A stretch of 64,000 bases of DNA from an uncultured Peptococcaceae bacterium (lineage in GTDB: Bacteria; Bacillota; Peptococcia; Peptococcales; Peptococcaceae). The stretch covers positions 62,001 through 126,000 of the forward strand of contig CAJUDO010000004.1 of the NCBI GenBank assembly GCA_910585405.1, in the 5' to 3' direction. Position 1 is the stretch's first letter; the number at the start of each line of letters is the position of its first letter. A model generated the notes under the pieces. That model searched no databases. It was not told the origin of the DNA and saw only the letters and a list, made by a program, of their open reading frames with translations. The translations under genes were made by a program, and so were the position numbers. This document shows positions 1 through 7,967 of this stretch, in pieces.

Positions 1-232
1 AATTCCAATAACAGGTTACGCCATGGGTATTAGGATACGCCCCTGTCGCTAACGTAGTCCACATCGGTGGTGTGATGGTTGGTACACCGCCCAACATCAC
101 CAAATCTTTGCGCGCTGCGCCCATCTTTAACATTTTTTCAATGTTAGGAAGTCTCCCTTCATCTACTAACCGTCTGCATAATTTGGGATCCATCCCGTCA
201 ATTCCTAATACAAGTACCTTTTGATCTGCCAT
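1..232 (-). CDS. Alkaline-phosphatase-superfamily hydrolase, N-terminal fragment cut by window edge (cassette 1)
   Basis: The first 77 codons of a gene continue past the left edge of the window. The ATG at 230-232 follows AAGGAGG at a good distance. The reading frame gives the metal-binding start of the alkaline-phosphatase/type I phosphodiesterase superfamily, LVLGIDGMDP, followed by TITPPMWTTLATGAYP and THGVTC. The Asp of IDG is an expected metal ligand and the Thr before PP is the candidate nucleophile. The same motifs open the complete proteins at 22483-24507 and 42766-44811, so this is a third paralogue. There is no signal peptide, so it should be cytoplasmic. It lies 53 bp downstream of a DASS-type permease on the same strand, so here the permease comes first, the reverse of the other two cassettes. 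The substrate is unknown. Confidence 0.85.
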   Translation of the reverse strand, partial: MADQKVLVLGIDGMDPKLCRRLVDEGRLPNIEKMLKMGAARKDLVMLGGVPTITPPMWTTLATGAYPNTHGVTCYWN

Positions 233-260
233 TTGTACGGCCTCCTTAATTTTCTATTTT

Positions 261-278
261 TAATATAATTTTATATTA
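261..278 (-). repeat. AT-rich inverted repeat between permease and hydrolase of cassette 1
   Basis: Two perfect 8-bp arms, TAATATAA and TTATATTA, are separated by two bases in the 53-bp gap between the two genes. It is AT-only and therefore a weak structure compared with the strong hairpins found between the paired genes of the other two cassettes. It could be chance. Confidence 0.3.
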
Positions 279-285
279 AACAAGT

Positions 286-1740
286 TTAAACTAATCCGGC
301 AAACAAAATGTCACACAACGGAATCATCGCTATCACAATCACAACTGTTGCAAAATAATAGGCCCACCCTAATATATAACCGTGTTTCGTGGGAACATCT
401 TCATGGCCAAACAGCAACCCTGCCTGCATAGAAGCTGCTGGCGTACCGAAAGAACAGCACAATGCTGCATAAAGCACGAAGAAGAAGGTGATGGGATTGC
501 CGCCCATTGAAATGAATATCGGTGCCAATACTGGCGTAAATAACGCCGCCATCACTACGTTGTGCAAAAATTGTGTCAAGATACCAATTATAATTACAAC
601 TGCAATCAGCATCGCTGTTGTACCCATGCTGGAGAAGATTGGCGTACAAAACTCATTTACTGTCGCCATAATGCCAACTTCTTCAGATTCCATGGCATTT
701 GCCAACGGAATCGTCACCATAAATAACAAAATCGGTCCCCAAGCTACACCTTTTTGGAAGCACTCATCCATAGAGCACATATCATTGCCGTTTTCATCTT
801 TCCATATAGAGAATATAACCAGATAGAGGATTGTCATGCCCACCATGCCCCAAGTACTCAACATGGTCCAAAATGCGCCATGGAACACAGATGGCAGCAA
901 CAACGCCAAGAAATAAACTACTAAAAGCCCTAAACCAACTTTTTGTTTGGAATTCAATTTATATTTTGCATATTCTGCACGCATCTCTTCTGATAAACAA
1001 AACTTTGATGCATCCGGTCTGAATACAAATTTAATTATCAAAATAACTGCTATCATAGAAAGGATTGTATAGAGTTCACCAATCACCAAAAACTGTAACC
1101 CTTCTACTACAACACCTGTTGCTGCAGTCAAGAAACCACCATACATAATTACGCCGCCGAAGAATGGTACCATCTGCCCGCCGCTGAAACCGCCGAACAA
1201 GATTAACGCGTAAGTCATACTCACCAACAGATTGCCTTTTTCCATTCCATTTTTTTCGGCAATCGTCTTCGTCACACCCCACATCAAAAAGATTGCTGCG
1301 AAGGAGCCGCCCAGCATCCCCATAAGACAGGTTACCAGCACAAGTGCTGTTGCAAACAACCACGGACGATTTACAAAGATTTTCTTACTCATTGCCCAAT
1401 AGGCAATGGCTTCATTTACGCCAATCTGACCTAAGCAATAGGCGAATACATAAGACATGATAACCATTGTCACAGTAGGATTTGTAAAACCGCTAACAAA
1501 TGCCATTAACGGTGAAGTGACGCCTGTAAGTGATAATGTAAAGAACCCCAATACACTGGGCCATAAAATTCCAACGAAAATCCATCCATATAATAATCCT
1601 AAGAATACACCAAATACTTTCATTCCCAACGGTGTGATCTGCCCGAAAGCCGGCAAAAATCCACCACACAGCATAAGCATGATCATGATTGCAGCATGAA
1701 TGTATTTCATTGTATTTTTCTTTGCAACATTCGTTGACAT
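286..1740 (-). CDS. SLC13/DASS-type anion permease (cassette 1)
   Basis: A 484-residue polytopic membrane protein with about 11-13 hydrophobic segments, belonging by overall pattern to the SLC13/DASS (ArsB/NhaD-like) permeases that move dicarboxylates and related anions, often with sodium. It opens with TPLGMKVFGVFLGLLYGW, a stretch also recognisable in the permeases at 20834-22276 and 44966-46438, so the three are paralogues. The ATG is preceded by AAAGGAGGAAC. It is the upstream gene of a two-gene unit with the phosphatase-superfamily gene that leaves the window. Substrate cannot be told from the sequence; the recurring pairing with a cytoplasmic hydrolase suggests it imports that enzyme's substrate or exchanges it for a product. 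Confidence 0.8.
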   Translation of the reverse strand: MSTNVAKKNTMKYIHAAIMIMLMLCGGFLPAFGQITPLGMKVFGVFLGLLYGWIFVGILWPSVLGFFTLSLTGVTSPLMAFVSGFTNPTVTMVIMSYVFAYCLGQIGVNEAIAYWAMSKKIFVNRPWLFATALVLVTCLMGMLGGSFAAIFLMWGVTKTIAEKNGMEKGNLLVSMTYALILFGGFSGGQMVPFFGGVIMYGGFLTAATGVVVEGLQFLVIGELYTILSMIAVILIIKFVFRPDASKFCLSEEMRAEYAKYKLNSKQKVGLGLLVVYFLALLLPSVFHGAFWTMLSTWGMVGMTILYLVIFSIWKDENGNDMCSMDECFQKGVAWGPILLFMVTIPLANAMESEEVGIMATVNEFCTPIFSSMGTTAMLIAVVIIIGILTQFLHNVVMAALFTPVLAPIFISMGGNPITFFFVLYAALCCSFGTPAASMQAGLLFGHEDVPTKHGYILGWAYYFATVVIVIAMIPLCDILFAGLV

Positions 1741-1780
1741 GAATAGTTCCTCCTTTTTTGTAGAACATTTCGTTTTAGTT

Positions 1781-1786
1781 ATTATA
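1781..1786 (-). promoter_or_regulatory. Candidate -10 box for cassette 1
   Basis: TATAAT on the minus strand lies about 40 bp upstream of the permease start. No convincing -35 is present at 16-18 bp. The farther upstream region carries a direct repeat of AATGCAT at 1890-1896 and 1900-1906, exactly 10 bp apart, which could be a regulator site. Confidence 0.3.
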
Positions 1787-2082
1787 CAAATAGTTTTTTG
1801 GCGCCAGCTACTATTGTGAAACTATATTTACTGCAGTTGAAACATCATTTTTATACTGCAAGATGTCCCTCTTTATGTTCTTATTATATAATGCATACTA
1901 ATGCATTTCATAGAAGCAGTTTATTTATAAGGCATCTATCAACTTTTTGTTGTCACAAATCATTTTCCCAATTTCTGTTACTAGTTATCACATACAAACA
2001 CGTACAAACAGTCATCTAAACTTACAGCGACATTCTTGCTATTACAATGTTATCTCTCGCGTCTTCAACAAATCTCAGACAT
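1787..2082. other. Non-coding gap upstream of cassette 1
   Basis: About 300 bp without a convincing gene. One 73-codon plus-strand frame exists but has no ribosome-binding site and no recognisable composition. Besides the AATGCAT direct repeat noted with the promoter, I see no regulator gene here, in contrast to the divergent LysR genes that stand upstream of the other two cassettes. Confidence 0.5.
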
Positions 2083-2115
2083 AAAAATGAGCGCTAACCG
2101 TTTAAGGTCAGCGCT
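2083..2115 (-). terminator. Intrinsic terminator of the P-type ATPase gene
   Basis: On the minus strand AGCGCTGACC pairs with GGTTAGCGCT (one G:U pair) around a six-base loop, followed by CATTTTTA. It lies about 130 bp past the ATPase stop codon. Confidence 0.65.
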
Positions 2116-2245
2116 TGATAATTATTTTTGTCATACTATTCTTTTTTTGAAAAGATAAGCATCGTTACGACGTATTGTCAACACATCTCGTTTCCTCACA
2201 TCAATAAATAATCCGTTCTCTTAGGAAAATCCTGATACAGCTCCT

Positions 2246-5029
2246 TTATTTTCTCATAATTCGTACCGCATTCAAAATGGCCAGAACCGCAACACCTACA
2301 TCGGCAAATACTGCCATCCACATTGTAGCGATTCCAACTGCGCCCAGCAACAACACAATAGCTTTCACCGCTAAAATAAACACAATGTTCTGCTGTACAA
2401 TGCGGCGTGTTTCTTTTGCAATTACGATGGCATCTGCCAGCTTGCTGGGCTGGTCGTTCATAATCACCACATCAGCTGCTTCAATCGCCGCATCGGAACC
2501 AAGACCGCCCATGGCGATCCCCACATCAGCACGCGCCAATACAGGGGCATCATTTAAACCATCGCCAGTAAAGGCAACCGTTCTTTTTTCACTTTTTTGT
2601 TGCAATAATTTTTCCAGACAATGAACCTTATCGCCAGGCAATAACTGACTGAATACCTTGGTAATGCCCAGTTGACGGGCAACCTGTTCGGCCGTCTGTT
2701 GATTGTCTCCGGTAAGCATGACAATATCCCGTACACCTAACTGCTTCAGCCGTCCAATCATAGTCTGCGCATCAGGCTTGATTTCATCGGCAATGACAAT
2801 ACTGCCACAGAACACACCGTCCACAGCTACATAAACAATTGTACCCGTTTCCTCGGCTCGTTGGCAGGATATCTGCTCCCGTTCCATAAACCGATAATTT
2901 CCCGCCAACACCGCATGGCCTTCCACCATCGCCGAAATCCCATAACCAGCGATTTCCTCCGCCTTTTGCAGTGCTTTGGCGGATACATGCTGAGAGTTGG
3001 CACGACGGATTGCCAGCGCAATAGGATGGTTGGAAACACTTTCCGCGCATGCAGCATAATAAAGCAGTTGTTCCCGACCAATCTCTATAGGACGCACTTC
3101 TGTCACAGAAAACTCACCCTTGGTAAGTGTACCGGTTTTGTCAAAAACTGCACACTCCAGTTTCGCTAAAGCCTCTAAATAATTGCTGCCCTTCACCAGT
3201 ACGCCATGACGAGAGCAAGCCCCCAATCCTCCAAAAAAGGTGAGAGGAATAGAGATTACCAGAGCGCAGGGACAAGAAATTACCAGGAATACCAACGCAC
3301 GATAAATCCATTCCTGGAAAGGAGCTTGCAAGATCACCGGAGGAAGGAGCGCCAATACAACTGCAATGCCAACCACTGCCGGTGTATAATAGCGGGCAAA
3401 GCGCGTGATAAAATTTTCCGTTTCTGCTTTCTTGCTGCTTGCATTCTCCACCAAATCCAAAATTTTTGCAACAGTAGAGTCCTCATATTCTTTTTCTACC
3501 CGTACTGTCAATACACCCGATGTGTTGATGCAGCCGCTCATCACCTCTTGCCCTGGCGCCACTTCCCGCGGAACCGACTCCCCGGTAAGGGCTACCGTAT
3601 TTAAGGAAGACGTTCCTTCCAGAATAAGCCCATCCAAAGGAATCTTCTCTCCGGGACGAATTTGAATAATATTCCCTACTGCCACTTCTTCAGGCTCTAC
3701 AGAAACAAATCTATCTCCTTGCTGCACATGAGCAATTTCCGGCTTTATATCCATCAAATCGGCAATAGATCTGCGGGAACGATGTACCGCATAATCCTGA
3801 AATAATTCACCCAACTGATACAAAAGCATTACCATAACGCCTTCCGGATATTCTCCCACTGCAAATGCACCAATCGTCGCCACCGACATCAGAAAATTTT
3901 CGTCAAACACTTGCCCGCGAACAATATTTTTTGCGGCCCGCAGTACAATTTCGCCCCCTACAATGATATACGCCAGCAAATAAATTCCCAATCGCAATGC
4001 ATCAAACTGCAGCGCGCCCTGATTAGGAAGGAATGTCGCCGCCGCAAAAAGCACTGCGCTTACAATAATTTTCCATAAGCTTTTCTGCATCTCAGGCGTG
4101 AAGCGTTTTGCTTTTGTGATTGCGGCTTCTTTTTTCCCTTCCTGCAGCAGTGTTTGCTTTTCCTGTCGCCCATGATCACCGTTGCACGGTTCCGTGCGCG
4201 CATGGTCATGACCGCAATGACAATTTGCACCATGTTCATGGCTGTGCGCTTGTGTATGGTTACTCACTTTTTTCCCTTTTTCTGTGATAGTTACGCCGGG
4301 CTCCACATGATCAATGACTGTTCGTACCGTATGCAGCGCTTCCGGTAGTTGTCGTTCATCCTTTACCTGTAAAATCAATTTTTGCGCCATAAAATCAATG
4401 GTCACTTGATCAAAATATTGGATTTCTTTTAGATGACGTTCCAACTTCGCCGCGCAGTTTGCACAGTCCAACCCCTTAATCGCATAAATCTTTTCCGTCT
4501 TTTTAGCGGCCTCCTGTGCCATTTGTCCTTGCCAATCCTCATGATGGTGGACATGGTCGTGGTCGTGACCGCACCCACAGGATTCTCCTTCATGATGATC
4601 ATGGTCGTGTCCACAGCCGCAGGATTCTCTTTCATGATGATCATGGTCATGTCCGCAGCCGCAAGATTCTCTTTCATGATGATCATGGTTGTGGCCACAG
4701 CCGCAAGATTCTCTTTCATGATGATCATGGTCGTGTCCGCAGCCGCAAGACTCCTCATCATAGTCTTGCGTATTTGCCACGACGTAATTATTTTTTGGTT
4801 TTTTTGCTTTTTCCGTAATCGTCACACCCGGCTCCACACGCGCAATCACCTTTTCCGCTTCCTGCAGCCCTTTTTGCAACGTTTCCTCATCTTTCACAGT
4901 GATAATCAGCTTTTGCGCCATAAAATCAATGATCACTTGCTCAAAGTATTGGATTTCTTTTAAATGGCGCTCCAATTTCGCCGCACAATTTGCACAATCC
5001 AAACCATTTATTGTATAAACTCGTTCCAT
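2246..5029 (-). CDS. zntA: Zn2+/Cd2+/Pb2+-exporting P1B-type ATPase with duplicated HMA domains and metal-binding repeats
   Basis: A 927-residue heavy-metal efflux ATPase of the inner membrane. Two near-identical HMA domains (GLDCANCAAKLERHL at about residues 6-20 and 185-200, CxxC ligands) flank a tract of five 14-residue units of the type ESCGCGHDHDHHER; a second Cys/His-rich linker follows. The core has the CPC metal site (SCPCALVIS), the phosphorylation motif DKTGTLT and the hinge GDGLNDAP. CPC and the absence of Cu-type motifs favour Zn/Cd/Pb. The longest frame begins at a GTG at 5053, but AAAGAGGTGG sits just before the ATG at 5027-5029, which I take as the start. It has its own TTGACA/TATAAT promoter overlapping an ArsR/SmtB-like operator; no ArsR gene is in the window. 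The extra metal-binding tract is unusual in length. Confidence 0.93.
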   Translation of the reverse strand: MERVYTINGLDCANCAAKLERHLKEIQYFEQVIIDFMAQKLIITVKDEETLQKGLQEAEKVIARVEPGVTITEKAKKPKNNYVVANTQDYDEESCGCGHDHDHHERESCGCGHNHDHHERESCGCGHDHDHHERESCGCGHDHDHHEGESCGCGHDHDHVHHHEDWQGQMAQEAAKKTEKIYAIKGLDCANCAAKLERHLKEIQYFDQVTIDFMAQKLILQVKDERQLPEALHTVRTVIDHVEPGVTITEKGKKVSNHTQAHSHEHGANCHCGHDHARTEPCNGDHGRQEKQTLLQEGKKEAAITKAKRFTPEMQKSLWKIIVSAVLFAAATFLPNQGALQFDALRLGIYLLAYIIVGGEIVLRAAKNIVRGQVFDENFLMSVATIGAFAVGEYPEGVMVMLLYQLGELFQDYAVHRSRRSIADLMDIKPEIAHVQQGDRFVSVEPEEVAVGNIIQIRPGEKIPLDGLILEGTSSLNTVALTGESVPREVAPGQEVMSGCINTSGVLTVRVEKEYEDSTVAKILDLVENASSKKAETENFITRFARYYTPAVVGIAVVLALLPPVILQAPFQEWIYRALVFLVISCPCALVISIPLTFFGGLGACSRHGVLVKGSNYLEALAKLECAVFDKTGTLTKGEFSVTEVRPIEIGREQLLYYAACAESVSNHPIALAIRRANSQHVSAKALQKAEEIAGYGISAMVEGHAVLAGNYRFMEREQISCQRAEETGTIVYVAVDGVFCGSIVIADEIKPDAQTMIGRLKQLGVRDIVMLTGDNQQTAEQVARQLGITKVFSQLLPGDKVHCLEKLLQQKSEKRTVAFTGDGLNDAPVLARADVGIAMGGLGSDAAIEAADVVIMNDQPSKLADAIVIAKETRRIVQQNIVFILAVKAIVLLLGAVGIATMWMAVFADVGVAVLAILNAVRIMRK
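4547..4756 (-). repeat. Five tandem 42-bp coding repeats (metal-binding tract)
   Basis: Five consecutive copies of a roughly 42-bp unit inside the ATPase gene encode ESCGCGHDHDHHER-type segments with one to three substitutions per unit. The near-identity at DNA level implies recent tandem amplification, and copy number may vary between strains. Confidence 0.85.
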
Positions 5030-5061
5030 GTCTTCCACCTCTTTATATTCCACGTCTTAAT

Positions 5062-5083
5062 ATATGAACACTAATTCATGTAT
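5062..5083 (-). promoter_or_regulatory. ArsR/SmtB-like operator
   Basis: The plus-strand sequence ATATGAACACTAATTCAT with ATGAA and TTCAT arms resembles the imperfect palindromes bound by SmtB, CadC and ZiaR repressors upstream of metal-efflux genes. It lies directly downstream of the -10 box, where binding would block initiation. The repressor is not encoded nearby. Confidence 0.55.
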
Positions 5084-5085
5084 TC

Positions 5086-5113
5086 ATTATATTCCTTTTG
5101 GCGATGATGTCAA
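5086..5113 (-). promoter_or_regulatory. Promoter of the P-type ATPase gene
   Basis: Minus-strand TTGACA (5108-5113) and TATAAT (5086-5091) are separated by 16 bp. Both hexamers match the sigma-A consensus exactly. Confidence 0.75.
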
Positions 5114-5236
5114 GCCCTGTTTTCCAAAAATTTTGCGCTTTATTCTCTTGTGCATATATAGAATCCTTAAAAATATCTTAGAGTTGGTAAGATAAATGCT
5201 CCCCATGAAATAATTCCAAAAACTACAACAGTATGG

Positions 5237-5265
5237 TAAAATAAATCAATCAGGTTAGCCTGATT
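5237..5265 (+). promoter_or_regulatory. Candidate promoter and inverted repeat before the small membrane protein
   Basis: TTCCAA at 5214-5219 and TAAAAT at 5237-5242 have a 17-bp spacing. Just downstream, AATCAGG and CCTGATT (5248-5254, 5259-5265) form a perfect 7-bp inverted repeat around TTAG, placed as a repressor operator would be. Confidence 0.4.
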
Positions 5266-5293
5266 AATCAAAAAATTATGAGGTGGCAAAAGA

Positions 5294-5716
5294 ATGAACA
5301 GAATAAAGGCCATACAAGTTATTTCAATGTTTTCACTTGCCTTATTCATCTGTTCCGGTATATACGGCATCGTTATCGGCATCTATTACACAAATAAATA
5401 TTTCCAACTTACTGATGTCACAATTACGACAGGAACAATGATCTTTAATTATCTTTTTGGTTCTTCTCGTGGCATCGCCACGGTTATTTGTGGTATCCTT
5501 GGAATGGTAAACCTCAAAAAGGCGGAAATTAGAATGGGATATTTGGTTTTCTTAGGTATACTCACTTTAATGTATTTACTTGGACTAATAGAGTATTCTT
5601 ACATCGAGGAATTTATTCAAATGTCAGTTGCAGTGTTTTGCTTTTGCATGCTGAGCATATTCAAATTTGCAAAGTATCACAACGAATATTTTCCTACAAA
5701 ACAAAAGCAGCCCTGA
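5294..5716 (+). CDS. Small integral membrane protein, function unknown
   Basis: A 140-residue protein with four predicted membrane segments (about residues 9-32, 47-72, 82-100, 108-125) and a basic C-terminal tail. GAGGTGG precedes the ATG. I do not recognise the family; the four-helix layout is seen in many unrelated small membrane proteins. It is a single gene with its own candidate promoter, convergent with lysS. Its last codons overlap the lysS terminator on the opposite strand. Confidence 0.7.
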   Translation: MNRIKAIQVISMFSLALFICSGIYGIVIGIYYTNKYFQLTDVTITTGTMIFNYLFGSSRGIATVICGILGMVNLKKAEIRMGYLVFLGILTLMYLLGLIEYSYIEEFIQMSVAVFCFCMLSIFKFAKYHNEYFPTKQKQP

Positions 5717-5736
5717 ACCATAAGTCCAAGACTGCT
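5696..5736 (-). terminator. Intrinsic terminator of greA-lysS
   Basis: On the minus strand AGCAGTCTTGGAC pairs with GTTCAGGGCTGCT over 13 bp (three G:U pairs) around a five-base loop and is followed by TTTTGTTTT. The three wobble pairs would be A:C mismatches on the plus strand, so it acts in the lysS direction only. It overlaps the 3' end of the convergent gene. Confidence 0.8.
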
Positions 5737-5798
5737 GTGTCACGCTCTATCACTTATTATTTTTGATACAGTAACCGTGTGTTGTCTGATATGTCGCT

Positions 5799-7289
5799 CT
5801 ATTTCTCAATATTTTTCATGGTTGGGAATAAGATCACGTCACGGATGGACTGAGAATTGGTAAGCAGCATGCACATCCGGTCGATGCCGATTCCCAAGCC
5901 GCCTGTGGGAGGCAGACCATATTCCAATGCAGTGATGAAATCTTCATCCATTGGATGGGCTTCTTCGTCACCTTTTGCTTTTGCTTCCATTTGTTTTTCA
6001 AAACGTTCCCGCTGGTCAATGGGGTCGTTCAGCTCAGAAAACGCATTGCCGTGTTCTCTGCCCACAATAAATACTTCAAAGCGGTCTGTCAGTTCGGGAT
6101 GACCGTCTTTGCGGCGGGACAACGGAGAAATTTCAATAGGATAATCAATAACAAAAGTTGGCTGAATGAGATTTGCTTCTACCTTTTCATCAAATACTTC
6201 CGCCAACACTTTACCCTTCGGCATATCATCTTCCACTGATACACCGATGGCGCGGGCAGCTGCGCGGGCTTCCTCATCGGTAGCAATAGCGCTGAAATCA
6301 ATATCTGTGTAGCGTTTTACCACATCATTCATGGTGATGCGTTCCCATTTCACACCTAAATCTACTTCATGTTCGCCATAGGTGATTTTTGTCGTGCCCA
6401 GTACCTTTTCTGCTACATACTTGAACATATTCTCTGTCAAATCCATCATATCATTGTAATCGGCATAAGCCTGATATACTTCCATCATTGTAAATTCAGG
6501 ATTGTGACGGGTATCAATGCCTTCATTGCGGAACACACGCCCTAATTCATAAACCTTTTCCAAACCGCCTACAATAAGCCGTTTCAGATGCAGTTCCAAC
6601 GCAATGCGCATATACATTTCCATGTCCAGCGCATTGTGATATGTGATAAAGGGACGCGCTGTAGCGCCGCCTGCCAAACCATGCAGTACCGGCGTTTCCA
6701 CTTCTAAAAATCCCTGATTGTCCAAAAACTCACGCACATACCGCACAATTTTGCTGCGCATAATGAAGGTATTCTGTACTTCCCGATTCATAATCAAATC
6801 TACATAGCGCTGACGATACCGCAGCTCTACATCAGTCAGGCCATGATATTTTTCCGGCAGCGGGCGCAAAGATTTTGTGAGCGGAGTAAATTTCCGCACA
6901 GAGATGGTCGTTTCCCCTTTTTCCGTTACGAACACAACACCGCGAATCCCTACAATATCACCAATGTCTGCTTTTTTGAAAAAGCCGTGGTTGTCCTCAC
7001 CTGCTACATCCAGACGGGAATAAATCTGGATATTCCCGCTCAAATCCTGCACATTAGCAAAACCTGCTTTGCCTTGTCCCCGTTTCGCCATCAAACGACC
7101 GGCGATGATGACTTCTTCGCCGGAGGCAATCAATTCTTCGGCGTGCTCCAATACGTCCTGGGCATGATGGGTCCGCTCAAAGCGCTGTCCAAAAGGATTC
7201 ACACCTTTTTCCCGCAAAGCTTCCATTTTATCTAACCGAACTTTTCTCAATTCATTTTCCCGTTTTTCTTCCTGTGTTTGTTTTGCCAT
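5799..7289 (-). CDS. lysS: Lysyl-tRNA synthetase, class II
   Basis: A 496-residue class II aminoacyl-tRNA synthetase that charges tRNA-Lys in the cytoplasm. The N-terminal OB-fold (about 55-150) includes GRLMAKRGQGKAGFANVQD; the catalytic domain shows motif 2 (RVFRNEGIDTRHNPEFTMME) and motif 3 (GLGIGIDRMCMLLT). Length matches the family. The ATG follows AAAGGAGGAGC. It is 29 bp downstream of greA, an arrangement common in Firmicutes, and the two are probably one transcript from the promoter at 7846-7874. Confidence 0.97.
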   Translation of the reverse strand: MAKQTQEEKRENELRKVRLDKMEALREKGVNPFGQRFERTHHAQDVLEHAEELIASGEEVIIAGRLMAKRGQGKAGFANVQDLSGNIQIYSRLDVAGEDNHGFFKKADIGDIVGIRGVVFVTEKGETTISVRKFTPLTKSLRPLPEKYHGLTDVELRYRQRYVDLIMNREVQNTFIMRSKIVRYVREFLDNQGFLEVETPVLHGLAGGATARPFITYHNALDMEMYMRIALELHLKRLIVGGLEKVYELGRVFRNEGIDTRHNPEFTMMEVYQAYADYNDMMDLTENMFKYVAEKVLGTTKITYGEHEVDLGVKWERITMNDVVKRYTDIDFSAIATDEEARAAARAIGVSVEDDMPKGKVLAEVFDEKVEANLIQPTFVIDYPIEISPLSRRKDGHPELTDRFEVFIVGREHGNAFSELNDPIDQRERFEKQMEAKAKGDEEAHPMDEDFITALEYGLPPTGGLGIGIDRMCMLLTNSQSIRDVILFPTMKNIEK

Positions 7290-7318
7290 GATGCTCCTCC
7301 TTTCTCTGGCAGCGGCAC

Positions 7319-7798
7319 TCAGCCTTTGCTTACTTCTAAAATTTCATATTTAATAATCCCTGCCGGAACCTCTACATCCACAATCTCGCCTTTTTTCCGT
7401 CCCAACAGCGCACGGCCTACCGGCGATTCATTGGAGATTCGGTTATTCATAGGGTCGGCTTCTACCGTACCTACCAACCGATATTCATTGATTTCGTCAA
7501 ATTCAATATCCTTTACTCTCACCAGAGAACCTACTGTGACAGTTCCTTCCTGATGTGCGTCTTCATCAATGACTTTGGCATTGCGAATCATTTTTTCCAA
7601 TTCCAAAATACGGCCTTCCATAAAAGCCTGTTCATTTTTGGCATCATCATATTCGGAGTTTTCACTTAAGTCCCCTAAAGCAATCGCTTCTTTTAACCGT
7701 TCTTTTACCTCTGCCCGTTTTACACTGCGCAAATTTTCCAGTTCATCTTCCAGCTGTTTCAGACCTTCACGCGTTAAAATAACCTCTTGTTCACTCAC
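7319..7798 (-). CDS. greA: Transcription elongation factor GreA
   Basis: A 159-residue protein with the N-terminal coiled coil of GreA (ending near ENSEYDDAKNEQAFMEGRI, which carries the acidic tip residues) and the C-terminal FKBP-like domain with ISNESPVGRALLGRKKGD-type sequence. It stimulates transcript cleavage by backtracked RNA polymerase. The start is a GTG at 7796-7798 preceded by AAGGGG. First gene of the greA-lysS unit. Confidence 0.96.
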   Translation of the reverse strand: MSEQEVILTREGLKQLEDELENLRSVKRAEVKERLKEAIALGDLSENSEYDDAKNEQAFMEGRILELEKMIRNAKVIDEDAHQEGTVTVGSLVRVKDIEFDEINEYRLVGTVEADPMNNRISNESPVGRALLGRKKGEIVDVEVPAGIIKYEILEVSKG

Positions 7799-7845
7799 TA
7801 TTCAACGCCCCTTATCCCTAAATAATGTAACTAGCATATCTTTTG

Positions 7846-7874
7846 ATTATATGTATAGTTTTTCTTTTTGTCAA
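7846..7874 (-). promoter_or_regulatory. Promoter of greA-lysS
   Basis: Minus-strand TTGACA (7869-7874) and TATAAT (7846-7851) with 17-bp spacing, a full match to the sigma-A consensus, 47 bp upstream of the greA start. Confidence 0.8.
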
Positions 7875-7883
7875 GGTCTTTAT

Positions 7884-7912
7884 TTGCAAAGCAATTCGTA
7901 TTATAATATAGT
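7884..7912 (+). promoter_or_regulatory. Candidate promoter of the GAPDH gene
   Basis: TTGCAA (7884-7889) and TATAGT (7907-7912) are 17 bp apart, giving a leader of about 50 nt. A second possibility is TTGAAT at 7912-7917 with TACATA at 7935-7940. Confidence 0.45.
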
Positions 7913-7967
7913 TGAATTTTTGTAAATTTTATTTTACATACTATATATAAATGGAGGGTTTTCTATT

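Noticed and set aside
1798..2019. 73-codon plus-strand frame
   Set aside because: No ribosome-binding site, no recognisable protein character, lies in a promoter region.
4547..4756. CRISPR-like regular repeat
   Set aside because: The repeats are contiguous, in frame and coding, without spacers.
4433..4963. Long plus-strand open frames (up to 176 codons) opposite the P-type ATPase
   Set aside because: They are mirror frames of the repetitive metal-binding tract; no ribosome-binding site and unnatural Met/Phe/Val repeats.
5248..5265. Terminator before the small membrane protein
   Set aside because: The AATCAGG/CCTGATT stem is short and lies between promoter and start codon; an operator is more likely.
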